Source: Solobacterium sp.
GTDB lineage: Bacteria > Bacillota_I > Bacilli_A > Erysipelotrichales > Erysipelotrichaceae
NCBI GenBank assembly: GCA_017459725.1
Contig: JAFUCL010000097.1
Coordinates: forward strand, 1 to 62,592
Reading direction: 5' to 3'
DNA: 62,592 nt
A program made the position numbers and the translations under genes. The notes beneath the pieces were generated by a model, which was not told the origin of the DNA, did not search any database, and was given only the letters and a program-made list of their open reading frames with translations. This document shows, in pieces, positions 48,141 through 56,876 of the stretch; positions within the stretch are counted from its first letter, which is position 1, and every line of letters starts with the position of its first letter.

Positions 48141-48926
48141 ATGGCTAAATTCCAGTGCAACGTAATCAGTTACACGCTGAAGAGGACCGTGGATATTACC
48201 GTGGTCGTACCGACCCCGACAATTCCCCAGTCCATGGGTATGGGCATGAAGGAAGGCGAAACACCGAAGCATACACCGAAAGCAAAGTATCCGGTGATTT
48301 ATCTGCTGCACGGCGGCGGCAACAACCATGCGACATGGGCGGGATACACCAAGGTGGAGATGTATGCCGAGGAGCATCAGATTGCCTTTGTATGCATGTC
48401 CGGAGAGAACAAGAGCTACATTACCAGGGACGGCAGTGATGACTACTACAGATTTGTGAATGAAGAACTGCATGACTTCGTCACCGGTCTGTTCCCGGTC
48501 AGTGCGGATCCGAAGGACAGCTATATTGCCGGTCTTTCCATGGGCGGTTACGGAACCCTGGTTCACGGTCTGAACAATCCGGAGAAATACGCAGCCATGG
48601 GTGCACTTTCGGCAGGCATCACCCTGCGGAACTGGACCAATGCGGAAGATGAAGCAAAGTACAGTCCGGTGAAGCTGGCTGAGAAGCTTGCGGCAGAAGG
48701 AAAGAAGTTCCCGAAGATCTACATGGCAACCGGTGAAGATGACTTCCTGTACAAGGATAATGTGGAATTCAGGGATAAACTCATCAGCCTCGGTGCCGAT
48801 GTGACCTGGGAAAGCATGCCCGGATATGGCCATGAGTGGCGCTGGTGGGACATGCAGATTGAGAAGTTCATTAAGTGGCTGCCCCGTACGGATGTATACG
48901 CGGAAGCTGGAAAACGTCAGATTTAA
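48141..48926 (+). CDS. Small alpha/beta-hydrolase esterase (subgroup D, first gene of second array)
   Basis: 261 residues. FrmB/CE1-like: oxyanion loop YLLHGGGNNHATW (about 54-66), nucleophile Ser133 (AGLSMGGYG), acid Asp200/201 (TGEDDFLY), His231 (YGHEWRWWD). The ATG at 48141 has AGGAGGA upstream; an earlier in-frame ATG (48108) lacks one. N-terminal type MAKFQ...TLKR. It is separated from its seven sisters by two carboxylesterase genes. Confidence 0.92.
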   Translation: MAKFQCNVISYTLKRTVDITVVVPTPTIPQSMGMGMKEGETPKHTPKAKYPVIYLLHGGGNNHATWAGYTKVEMYAEEHQIAFVCMSGENKSYITRDGSDDYYRFVNEELHDFVTGLFPVSADPKDSYIAGLSMGGYGTLVHGLNNPEKYAAMGALSAGITLRNWTNAEDEAKYSPVKLAEKLAAEGKKFPKIYMATGEDDFLYKDNVEFRDKLISLGADVTWESMPGYGHEWRWWDMQIEKFIKWLPRTDVYAEAGKRQI

Positions 48927-48940
48927 GGAGGAAATACATT

Positions 48941-50464
48941 ATGACGAAAGGATTTGTCTGCACATCAACGGAACCCATCATTGAAACAAAAGCGGGAAAG
49001 CTGAGAGGCTTCCGTCTGAACGATATCTATCATTTCTTCGGCGTGGATTACGGCAAAGCGAAACGCTTTGAACAGCCGGAACCGGTTGATGCCTGGGAAG
49101 GTGTAAAGGATGCGCTTGCCTACGGGTATATCAGCTATCCGTATCATCCGGATTCCCCCAACGGTGACCTGATGGTTCCGCACCGTTTCTGGCCGAAGAG
49201 CGAAGACTGTCTGAACCTGAATATCTGGACACCGTCTCTTGATAAGAACGCAAAGAAAGCAGTCATGGTATGGCTGCACGGCGGCGGTATGGCGGACGGT
49301 TCGGCAGTGGAGATGCTGGCATATGACGGATACAACATCAGTGAGTATGGAGATGTTGTCTTTGTGAGTGTCAACCATCGTCTGAATGTCTTCGGTTTCC
49401 TGAATGTAGCAAAGTACGGTGAAAAGTATAAGAACTCACAGAACTGCGGTGCTGCGGATATGGCGCTGGCTCTGCAGTGGGTGCATGACAATATTGCAAA
49501 CTTCGGCGGTGATCCCGACTGTGTGACGGTGATCGGACAGTCCGGCGGCGGCAAGAAGGTCGGGGCGATGATGCAGGTACCGGCAGCCCATGGTCTGGTG
49601 CACAGAGCCATTATCATGTCCGGCACAAGCGGCACGCCGACCGGTGACTTCTCATACCCGGATTCCACGGATATCGCAGACCAGATGGTTGCGAAAGCAG
49701 GCGGCTTTGAAAAGCTGCTCGAACTGGAACCGCTCGCCCTGCAGGATCTGGCCAGACAAGTAACCGGCAACGGCAGAGTCAGCTGGGGACCGGTTGAGAA
49801 TGAATGGTTCGGCAAGACCATCCGCAACGGTGCTACCGAGAACTCCAAGAAGATTCCGCTCATGGTCGGTACATGTGTAGCCGAGATGAGCAGTTTCCGC
49901 TTCAGTGTGCCGGGCAGACAGGAAATGAGCGAGGCTGACAAGGAAGCGCTCGTATACAAACAGTTCGGTGAGGAAAACGGAAAGAAGCTGCTGGAAATGT
50001 TCCGGAAAGCATACCCGGATCATGATGCGGTTGATGCGATCGTACTGGATGACAACATGCGTACAACCACGCTTGCATTGCTGGATCAGAGAGCAGCAGA
50101 CGGCAGTGCACCAAGCTATTCCTACATGTTCGCATATGACTTCCCGGTGGATGACGGCAAAGCCGCATGGCACTGCAGTGATATCCCGTTCGTATTCCGC
50201 AACATCGACAGAGTAGCGGTATGCAATGAAGCGGAAGTCGGTGAAAGACTGCAGAAGCAGATGAGCGAGGCATGGATCAGCTTCGCCAAGACAGGCAAGC
50301 CTTCCAGTGAAGATCTGCCGGAATGGCAGCCGTATACAAAGGGCAATGAAGTCACCATGATCTTTGACCGCACCTGCAGAACCGCAGTGAATTACGACAG
50401 AGATCTCGTGGCATATCATAAGGAACTCGAATTCGTGGCAGAAAACCCGAATATGCTGATGTAA
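48941..50464 (+). CDS. Type-B carboxylesterase (subgroup B, copy 4)
   Basis: 507 residues. Nucleophile Ser in GQSGGGKKVG, acid in GTCVAEMSSF, His in AWHCSDIPFVF, oxyanion loop HGGGM (Met in place of Phe). AAGGAGGAAA lies before the ATG at 48941; the longer frame from 48875 overlaps the upstream gene and is rejected. 56 bases (50129-50184) are identical to part of the copy at 28292-29821. Confidence 0.93.
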   Translation: MTKGFVCTSTEPIIETKAGKLRGFRLNDIYHFFGVDYGKAKRFEQPEPVDAWEGVKDALAYGYISYPYHPDSPNGDLMVPHRFWPKSEDCLNLNIWTPSLDKNAKKAVMVWLHGGGMADGSAVEMLAYDGYNISEYGDVVFVSVNHRLNVFGFLNVAKYGEKYKNSQNCGAADMALALQWVHDNIANFGGDPDCVTVIGQSGGGKKVGAMMQVPAAHGLVHRAIIMSGTSGTPTGDFSYPDSTDIADQMVAKAGGFEKLLELEPLALQDLARQVTGNGRVSWGPVENEWFGKTIRNGATENSKKIPLMVGTCVAEMSSFRFSVPGRQEMSEADKEALVYKQFGEENGKKLLEMFRKAYPDHDAVDAIVLDDNMRTTTLALLDQRAADGSAPSYSYMFAYDFPVDDGKAAWHCSDIPFVFRNIDRVAVCNEAEVGERLQKQMSEAWISFAKTGKPSSEDLPEWQPYTKGNEVTMIFDRTCRTAVNYDRDLVAYHKELEFVAENPNMLM

Positions 50465-50493
50465 GAGCGTCATACTGCAGAAAGGAGACCGAT

Positions 50494-52017
50494 ATGACAT
50501 TTATCTGTACATCCACTGAACCTGTCGTTGAAACAAAAGCAGGCAAAATCAGAGGCTTTAAATTCGACAGTACATATCACTTCTACGGTATTGATTACGG
50601 TAAAGCAAAGCGCTTTGAACAGCCCGAACCGGTGGAACCGTGGGAAGGTGTAAAGGACGCTCTGTCCTACGGATATATTACATATCCCTTCCAGCCGGAT
50701 TCCCCCAACGGCGACCTGATGGTTCCGCACCGTTTCTGGCCGAAGAGCGAAGACTGTCTGAACCTGAATATCTGGACACCTTCCATTGATAAGAATGCAA
50801 AGAAAGCAGTCATGGTCTGGCTGCACGGCGGCGGATTTGCGGCCGGTTCTGCAATTGAAATGGTTGCGTATGACGGCAAGAATCTGTCCGAATACGGAGA
50901 TGTCGTAGTCGTATCCGTCAACCATCGTCTGAATGTCTTCGGTTTCCTGGATGTTTCCGAGTTCGGCGAAAAGTATGCGAATTCCCAGAATGCCGGTATT
51001 GCCGATCTTGTCCTGGCCATGCACTGGATTCATGACAATATTGCAAACTTCGGCGGTGATCCGGAGAATGTAACGATTCACGGACAGTCCGGCGGCGGCT
51101 CCAAGGTTATGACGCTGATGCAGGTGGCGGAAGCTGACGGCACCTTCCAGCGTGCAATCATCCAGTCCGGTTCATCACCGAGTCTGGATCTGATTTCCTG
51201 GAAGAGCACCAAGCGTTTTGCGGACAGAATGTTTGCGAAGCTCGGTGTAGAGCCGAACATTGAGACACTGCTGGAAATGCCGGCAGAGGATCTGCTGAAG
51301 CTTGCACAGGAAGCCAATCCGAAAGAATTCATCCAGTGGGGACCGATTGAGAACGGATACTTTGACAGACCGCTGATATCCGGTGCTACGGAACATGCCA
51401 AGACGATCTCCCTGATGGTCGGCACATGCTTCGGTGAGTTCTCAACATTCGGCCTGAATGTTCCGAACAGAGCGAACATGACCAAGGAAGAAAAAGAAGC
51501 GGTTGTCTTTGAAAAGTTCGGTGAAGAGAAGGGCAGAAAACTTCTGGATCTCTTCTACAAGGCATATCCCGGACATGATGCCCTGGATGCCATCGTTCTC
51601 GATGACAACATCCGTACATCAAGCCGCATGATCCTGGATCAGCGTGCAAATGACGGTCTGAAGGAAACATACAGTTACATGCTGGGCTACACATTCCCGT
51701 TTGACGGCGGCAAGGCGGCCTGGCACTGTGCAGAGATTCCATTTGTCTTCCACAACATCGACAAGGTTCCTATCTGCAACGAAGCAGGCATCGGCGAAAA
51801 GCTGCAGAATGAGATCTGCACGGCATGGGTGAACTTTGCCAAGACAGGCAACCCGAACAATGAATATCTGCCGAAGTGGGAACCGTATGAAAAAGGCCAC
51901 GAGGTCACAATGGTATTTGACCGTGAAAGTGAACCGAGAGTGGACTATGACCGTGAACTCGTAGAGTATCACAAGGAACTGAAGTATGCATACGAGCATC
52001 CGGATATGCTGATGTAA
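50494..52017 (+). CDS. Type-B carboxylesterase (subgroup B, copy 5)
   Basis: 507 residues. Nucleophile Ser199 in HGQSGGGSKVM, acid in GTCFGEFSTF, His in AWHCAEIPFVF, oxyanion loop HGGGF. The N-terminus (MTFICTSTEPVVETKAGK) is two residues shorter than in the sister genes. AAGGAGA precedes it. It ends in HPDMLM, 16 bases before the seven-gene small-esterase run. Confidence 0.93.
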   Translation: MTFICTSTEPVVETKAGKIRGFKFDSTYHFYGIDYGKAKRFEQPEPVEPWEGVKDALSYGYITYPFQPDSPNGDLMVPHRFWPKSEDCLNLNIWTPSIDKNAKKAVMVWLHGGGFAAGSAIEMVAYDGKNLSEYGDVVVVSVNHRLNVFGFLDVSEFGEKYANSQNAGIADLVLAMHWIHDNIANFGGDPENVTIHGQSGGGSKVMTLMQVAEADGTFQRAIIQSGSSPSLDLISWKSTKRFADRMFAKLGVEPNIETLLEMPAEDLLKLAQEANPKEFIQWGPIENGYFDRPLISGATEHAKTISLMVGTCFGEFSTFGLNVPNRANMTKEEKEAVVFEKFGEEKGRKLLDLFYKAYPGHDALDAIVLDDNIRTSSRMILDQRANDGLKETYSYMLGYTFPFDGGKAAWHCAEIPFVFHNIDKVPICNEAGIGEKLQNEICTAWVNFAKTGNPNNEYLPKWEPYEKGHEVTMVFDRESEPRVDYDRELVEYHKELKYAYEHPDMLM

Positions 52018-52033
52018 TCAAGAGGAGAATAAA

Positions 52034-52828
52034 ATGGCAAAGATTCAGTGCAATGTAATTTCATATGTATTGAGAAGAACGGTTGATCTGACCGTAGTGG
52101 TACCGACACCGACAATTCCGCAGTCCATGGGTATGGGCATGAAGGAAGGCGAAACCCCGAAGCATACTCCGAAGGCTCCGTATCCTGTGCTGTATCTGCT
52201 GCACGGTGTCGGCAACAACCATGCGCAGTGGACAGGCTATACAAACGTAGAAATGTATGCCGAAGAACACCAGATCGTGGTCGTGAATATGTCTGCTGAG
52301 AACAAGGGTTACATCACGGCTCCGGGCGGAGATGATTACTTCCGCTTCATCAGTGAAGAACTGCCTGACTTTATTACAGGCATGTTCCCGGTATCGAAGA
52401 GACCGGAAGACACCTATATTGCAGGTCTTTCCATGGGCGGTGCAGGAACGATTATCCATGCCCTGAACTTCCCGGAAAGATTCCGTGCCTTCGGTGCTTT
52501 CTCAGCTGCTGTCGGCAATCTGCAGAGACGCTCCGGACCGGCAATTGAGAGGGAAGACCGTTTCGTTCCGGAGAAACTCGTTGAGAAGATCAAGGCAGAG
52601 GGCGGTACATTCCCGAAAGCATACATGGCCTGCGGTACAGCAGATTTCCTGTATGAGAACGATAAGGAATTCTGTAAGAAACTCGTTGAAGCAGGTGCGG
52701 ATGTCACCTGGGATGAGATCGAAGGCTATGGTCATGAGTGGAGATTCTGGGATATCCAGATTGAGAAGTTCCTGAAGTGGATCCCGCGCACCGATGCATA
52801 TGCGGATGAAGGACCGCGTAAGATCTGA
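52034..52828 (+). CDS. Small esterase, array gene 1 (KIQ/LRR type)
   Basis: 264 residues. Ser133 (AGLSMGGAG), acid in CGTADFLYEN, His in YGHEWRFWD. N-terminus MAKIQCNVISYVLRRTVDLT, C-terminus IPRTDAYADEGPRKI. The region about 158-185 after the nucleophile (lid/substrate pocket) is unique to each array member. AGAGGAGAA before the ATG; its stop overlaps the next gene's start (TGATG). Confidence 0.92.
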   Translation: MAKIQCNVISYVLRRTVDLTVVVPTPTIPQSMGMGMKEGETPKHTPKAPYPVLYLLHGVGNNHAQWTGYTNVEMYAEEHQIVVVNMSAENKGYITAPGGDDYFRFISEELPDFITGMFPVSKRPEDTYIAGLSMGGAGTIIHALNFPERFRAFGAFSAAVGNLQRRSGPAIEREDRFVPEKLVEKIKAEGGTFPKAYMACGTADFLYENDKEFCKKLVEAGADVTWDEIEGYGHEWRFWDIQIEKFLKWIPRTDAYADEGPRKI

Positions 52829-53658
52829 TGGCAAAATTTGTCTGCAATTTCATTTCATATACACTCGGAAGAACCGTGGATATCACCGTTGTCATCCCGA
52901 CCCCGACCATACCGGAAGCAGGACGCTGGGCGCGCGGTGAAACGGAACTTTCGCATATACCGGAAGAAAAGTATCCGGTGCTGTATCTGCTGCACGGAAC
53001 CGGCAACAACCATGCGACATGGACCGGCTACACCAAGGCGGAACTGTATGCGGAAGAGCACCGGATTGCCCTGGTATGCATGTCTGCGGAAAACCAGGAC
53101 TATGTGGACAACGGCGACGGTGACTTCATGACCTTCCTGGAAGAAGAACTTCCTGACTTTGTGACGGGAATCTTCCCGGTTTCAAAGAGACCGGAGGATA
53201 CCTATATTGCAGGGCTTTCCATGGGCGGCTTCGGCACCCTGGTCCATGCCCTGAACTATCCTGAGAAGTATCATGCCATGGGTGTGATATCCGCAGGCAT
53301 CAGCGCCTCCAATATGCCGCGCAGTCTCGACAACTATGATCCTTCCAAGTACCGCTCCACACGCCGTTTCCCGAGAGGATACCGTCCGGATATCAACTGC
53401 TGGATGCTGGCAGACAAGATCCATGAAGAGGGCGGAACCTTTCCGAAAGCATATGTGTGCTGCGGAAAGAAGGACGGACATTACCGGGCCAACAAGGAGT
53501 TTGCAGAACTGCTGAAACAATACGGAGCCGATGTGACATGGCACGAGATGGAACAGTACGGTCATGAATGGAGATTCTGGGACTGCGAACTGGAGAATAT
53601 TCTGAACTGGCTGCCCCGTACGGATGTCTATGCGGCAAAAGGAAAGCGGAAAGTATAG
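52828..53658 (+). CDS. Small esterase, array gene 2 (KFV type)
   Basis: 276 residues. Ser131 (AGLSMGGFG), acid in CGKKDGHYRAN, His in YGHEWRFWD (preceded by HEMEQ). It lacks the SMGMG segment of most sisters and has a longer lid with an RSTRRFPRGYRPD stretch. Start by TGATG coupling to gene 1. Confidence 0.92.
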   Translation: MAKFVCNFISYTLGRTVDITVVIPTPTIPEAGRWARGETELSHIPEEKYPVLYLLHGTGNNHATWTGYTKAELYAEEHRIALVCMSAENQDYVDNGDGDFMTFLEEELPDFVTGIFPVSKRPEDTYIAGLSMGGFGTLVHALNYPEKYHAMGVISAGISASNMPRSLDNYDPSKYRSTRRFPRGYRPDINCWMLADKIHEEGGTFPKAYVCCGKKDGHYRANKEFAELLKQYGADVTWHEMEQYGHEWRFWDCELENILNWLPRTDVYAAKGKRKV

Positions 53659-53661
53659 ACA

Positions 53662-54453
53662 ATGGCAAAATTTCAGTGCAACGTAATCAGCTACACATTA
53701 AAGCGGACGGTTGATATTACGGTGGTTGTGCCGACGCCGACAATTCCGGAATCCATGGGTATGGGCCTTGCGGAAGGTGAAAAGCCGTCCCATCAGCCGA
53801 AAGCCAAATATCCGGTGCTGTATCTGCTGCACGGGGTAGGCAACGGTCATATGCAGTGGACGGGATACACCAAGGCTGAGCTGTATGCGGAAGAGCATCA
53901 GATCATCCTTGTATGCATCTCGGGTGAAAACAAGTTCTATGTTGATATGAAGGGTGATGACTTCTTCACGTTTGTAAGTGAAGAGCTTCCCGATTTTGTG
54001 ACAGGACTCTTCCCGGCCAGCACGAAACCGGAAGACACATATATCGCAGGTCTGTCCATGGGCGGCTACGGTACGTTTGTACACGCGCTGAACCATCCGG
54101 AACGCTATCATGCATGCGGCGGTTTCTCGGCTGCCGTGGATGATTTTGCGGGTGTTACGGGTGAAACCAGAACGCCCCGCGGTGTGAAGTATGAACCGTT
54201 CCTGCTGGTGGACAAGATCCGCCAAGAGGGAGGAAACTTCCCGAAGATCTATCTTGCCTGCGGTAAGAAGGATCACTGGTTCCCGAAAGATGAGAAGTTC
54301 CGTGATGCTCTGTGTGAGGCAGGAGCCGATGTCACCTGGGATGAACTCGATGACTACGGTCATGAGTGGAGATTCTGGGACATTGAAATTGAAAAATTCC
54401 TGAAGTGGCTGCCGCGTACGGATGTGTATGCCGGCGTAACCCGTAAGGTATAA
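53662..54453 (+). CDS. Small esterase, array gene 3 (KFQ/TLKR type)
   Basis: 263 residues. Ser132 (AGLSMGGYG), acid in CGKKDHWFPKD, His in YGHEWRFWD. Oxyanion loop YLLHGVGNGHMQW. It begins 3 bases after the previous stop without a clear RBS of its own. C-terminus LPRTDVYAGVTRKV. Confidence 0.92.
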   Translation: MAKFQCNVISYTLKRTVDITVVVPTPTIPESMGMGLAEGEKPSHQPKAKYPVLYLLHGVGNGHMQWTGYTKAELYAEEHQIILVCISGENKFYVDMKGDDFFTFVSEELPDFVTGLFPASTKPEDTYIAGLSMGGYGTFVHALNHPERYHACGGFSAAVDDFAGVTGETRTPRGVKYEPFLLVDKIRQEGGNFPKIYLACGKKDHWFPKDEKFRDALCEAGADVTWDELDDYGHEWRFWDIEIEKFLKWLPRTDVYAGVTRKV

Positions 54454-54477
54454 AAACAGAAAGAGAGCAAACAGAGT

Positions 54478-55257
54478 ATGGCAAAGATTCAGTGCAACGT
54501 AATTTCCTACGTGCTGAGAAGAACGATCGATCTGACGGTAGTCGTTCCGACCCCGGTCTTCTCCGACAGCATCAACCGCAATGAGAATTCCGCCAAGCAT
54601 ACACCGAAGGCACCCTACCCGGTGCTGTATCTGCTGCACGGCTACGGCAACAATGACAAGCAGTGGACCGGTTACACCAATGTTGAGATGTATGCGGAAG
54701 AACACCAGATTGTTGTCGTGAACATGGCAGCCGAGAACAAGAGCTACATAGCCCAGGAGAACGGTGATGACTTCTTTAAGTTCATGAGTGAAGAACTTCC
54801 CGAATTCATCCAGGGTATGTTCCCGGTATCCAGGAGACCGGAAGACACCTATATCGCAGGTCTGTCTATGGGCGGCTACGGCACGCTTCTGCATGCCCTG
54901 AGTGCACCGGATAAATTCTGTGCGTTCGGAGCCCTCTCCGCAGCGACGGAACCGGTTGCGATGGGTGAGAACAAGACATATCCGGATGAGCTGTATCCGG
55001 CCAAACTGGCGGCGAAGATTGCGGCTGAAGGCGGTAAGTTCCCGAAGGTATACATGGCTACCGGCACCAAGGATTTCCTGTTTGACAAGGACAAGGAAAT
55101 GGCTGCGTATCTCAAGAGTCTCGGTGCGGATGTCACCTGGGATGAGATTGAAGGATACGGCCATGAGTGGAGATTCTGGGACATTGAGATTGAGAAGTTC
55201 CTGAAGTGGATTCCGCGCACCGATGCATATGCGGCTGCGGGTCCCAGAAAGATCTGA
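54478..55257 (+). CDS. Small esterase, array gene 4 (KIQ/LRR type, shortest)
   Basis: 259 residues. Ser130 (AGLSMGGYG), acid in TGTKDFLFDKD, His in YGHEWRFWD. The 28-40 region (FSDSINRNENSAK) replaces the usual IPxSMGMG segment, and the oxyanion loop is YLLHGYGNNDKQW. It follows gene 3 by 24 bases with AGAAAGAG. Confidence 0.92.
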   Translation: MAKIQCNVISYVLRRTIDLTVVVPTPVFSDSINRNENSAKHTPKAPYPVLYLLHGYGNNDKQWTGYTNVEMYAEEHQIVVVNMAAENKSYIAQENGDDFFKFMSEELPEFIQGMFPVSRRPEDTYIAGLSMGGYGTLLHALSAPDKFCAFGALSAATEPVAMGENKTYPDELYPAKLAAKIAAEGGKFPKVYMATGTKDFLFDKDKEMAAYLKSLGADVTWDEIEGYGHEWRFWDIEIEKFLKWIPRTDAYAAAGPRKI

Positions 55258-55260
55258 CCC

Positions 55261-56052
55261 ATGGCAAAGTTCCAGTGCAACGTTATCAGCTATACGCTGA
55301 AGAGAACCGTTGATCTTGTTGTGGTCGTACCGACAACAACCATTCCGGAATCACTGGGCATGGGCCTTGCGGAAGGTGAAAAGCCTACCCACCAGCCCAA
55401 AGCCAAGTATCCGGTGCTGTATCTGCTGCACGGCGGCGGCAACAACCAGGCGCAGTGGACGGGATACACCAAAGCGGAACTGTTTGCGGAAGAACACCAG
55501 ATCATCGTCGTGAATATCGCCGGTGAGAACAAGTTCTTCGACAATGTCCGCGGAGATGATTTCTATACATTTATCCAGAAAGAACTGCCTGACTTTGTGA
55601 CAGGACTCTTCCCGGCCAGTGACAGACCTGAGGATACCTATATTGCAGGTTTGTCCATGGGCGGCTACGGCACCATGATCCATGCGCTGACAACACCGGA
55701 GCGCTTTGCGGCAATGGGTATTTTCTCCTGCGGCGGTGCTGCGCTGAAGCCGAACGGTTCGCTTGATCTGCCGGCAGCGCCTGCCGAGCACGTTCCCAAT
55801 GACAGGCTGGATGCCATGGTCGGTAAAAACGTAAAGCTTCCGAAGGTGTACTATGCCTGCGGTAAGAACGACTTCGGTTATCAGGGATGCCTGACCACCC
55901 GTGATAAGTTCCTGGCGGCCGGTGCGGATGTCACCTGGGATGAGCTGGAAGGCTATGGTCATGAGTGGAGATTCTGGGATATTGAGCTTGAGAAATTCCT
56001 GAAGTGGCTGCCGCGCACGGATGCATATGCGGGCAGTAAGCGTCAGGTCTAG
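55261..56052 (+). CDS. Small esterase, array gene 5 (KFQ/TLKR type)
   Basis: 263 residues. Ser132 (AGLSMGGYG), acid in CGKNDFGYQG, His in YGHEWRFWD. The lid contains a CGGAALKPNGSLDLPAAPAE stretch not found in the others. It starts 3 bases after the previous stop. Confidence 0.92.
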   Translation: MAKFQCNVISYTLKRTVDLVVVVPTTTIPESLGMGLAEGEKPTHQPKAKYPVLYLLHGGGNNQAQWTGYTKAELFAEEHQIIVVNIAGENKFFDNVRGDDFYTFIQKELPDFVTGLFPASDRPEDTYIAGLSMGGYGTMIHALTTPERFAAMGIFSCGGAALKPNGSLDLPAAPAEHVPNDRLDAMVGKNVKLPKVYYACGKNDFGYQGCLTTRDKFLAAGADVTWDELEGYGHEWRFWDIELEKFLKWLPRTDAYAGSKRQV

Positions 56053-56066
56053 TAAAGGAGAATAGA

Positions 56067-56867
56067 ATGGCAAAGATTCAGTGCAATGTAATCTCATATG
56101 TATTGAGAAGAACGGTTGATCTGACCGTTGTGATCCCGACCCCGACGATTCCGCAGTCCATGGGACTCGGCATGAAGGAAGGCGAAACCCCGAAGCATAC
56201 CCCGAAAGCACCGTATCCGGTTCTGTATCTGCTGCACGGCATGGGCAACAACCATGCGCAGTGGACAGGCTATACGAATGTTGAAATGTATGCTGAAGAA
56301 CACCAGATCGTGGTTGTGAACATGTCCGGTGAAAACAAGGGATACCGCACCGAAGAAGGCGGCGATGACTTCTTCCGCTTCATCAGTGAAGAACTGCCTG
56401 ACTTCATTACAGGCATGTTCCCGGTTTCCAGGAGACCGGAAGATACTTATATCGCAGGTCTGTCCATGGGCGGTGCCGGAACACTGCTGCACGGACTTTC
56501 CTTCCCGGAACGCTTTGCGGCCATGGGTGTGCTTTCCGCAGGCGGTGCGCTGACCATGCGGGCACTGCCGGGCATGAAGAGAAGAGAGACACCGGACAAA
56601 TATGTACCGGAATATCTCGCTGACAAGATCAAGGCAGAAGGCAGAAAGTTCCCGAAGATCTACTATGCATGCGGTACGGAAGACGGCGGTTTTGAAAACT
56701 GCAAGATCATGAGAGACCGTCTGATTTCGGACGGTGCCGATGTGACCTGGGATGAGATTGAAGGCTACGGTCACGAGTGGCGGTTCTGGGACATCGAAAT
56801 TGAGAAGTTCCTGAAGTGGATCCCGCGCACCGATGCATATGCGGCTGAAGGACCGAGACAGATCTAG
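56067..56867 (+). CDS. Small esterase, array gene 6 (KIQ/LRR type)
   Basis: 266 residues. Ser133 (AGLSMGGAG), acid in CGTEDGGFEN, His in YGHEWRFWD. Close to array gene 1 over the first 130 residues. The lid has TMRALPGMKRRETPDKYV. AAAGGAG precedes the ATG. Confidence 0.92.
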   Translation: MAKIQCNVISYVLRRTVDLTVVIPTPTIPQSMGLGMKEGETPKHTPKAPYPVLYLLHGMGNNHAQWTGYTNVEMYAEEHQIVVVNMSGENKGYRTEEGGDDFFRFISEELPDFITGMFPVSRRPEDTYIAGLSMGGAGTLLHGLSFPERFAAMGVLSAGGALTMRALPGMKRRETPDKYVPEYLADKIKAEGRKFPKIYYACGTEDGGFENCKIMRDRLISDGADVTWDEIEGYGHEWRFWDIEIEKFLKWIPRTDAYAAEGPRQI

Positions 56868-56876
56868 GAGGAGAAT

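Noticed and set aside
53698..55164. 488-codon open frame on the minus strand across two esterase genes
   Set aside because: It is antisense to two genes with clear catalytic motifs, has no recognisable domain and no RBS, and similar antisense frames occur opposite nearly every esterase. This is an effect of codon use in these paralogues.
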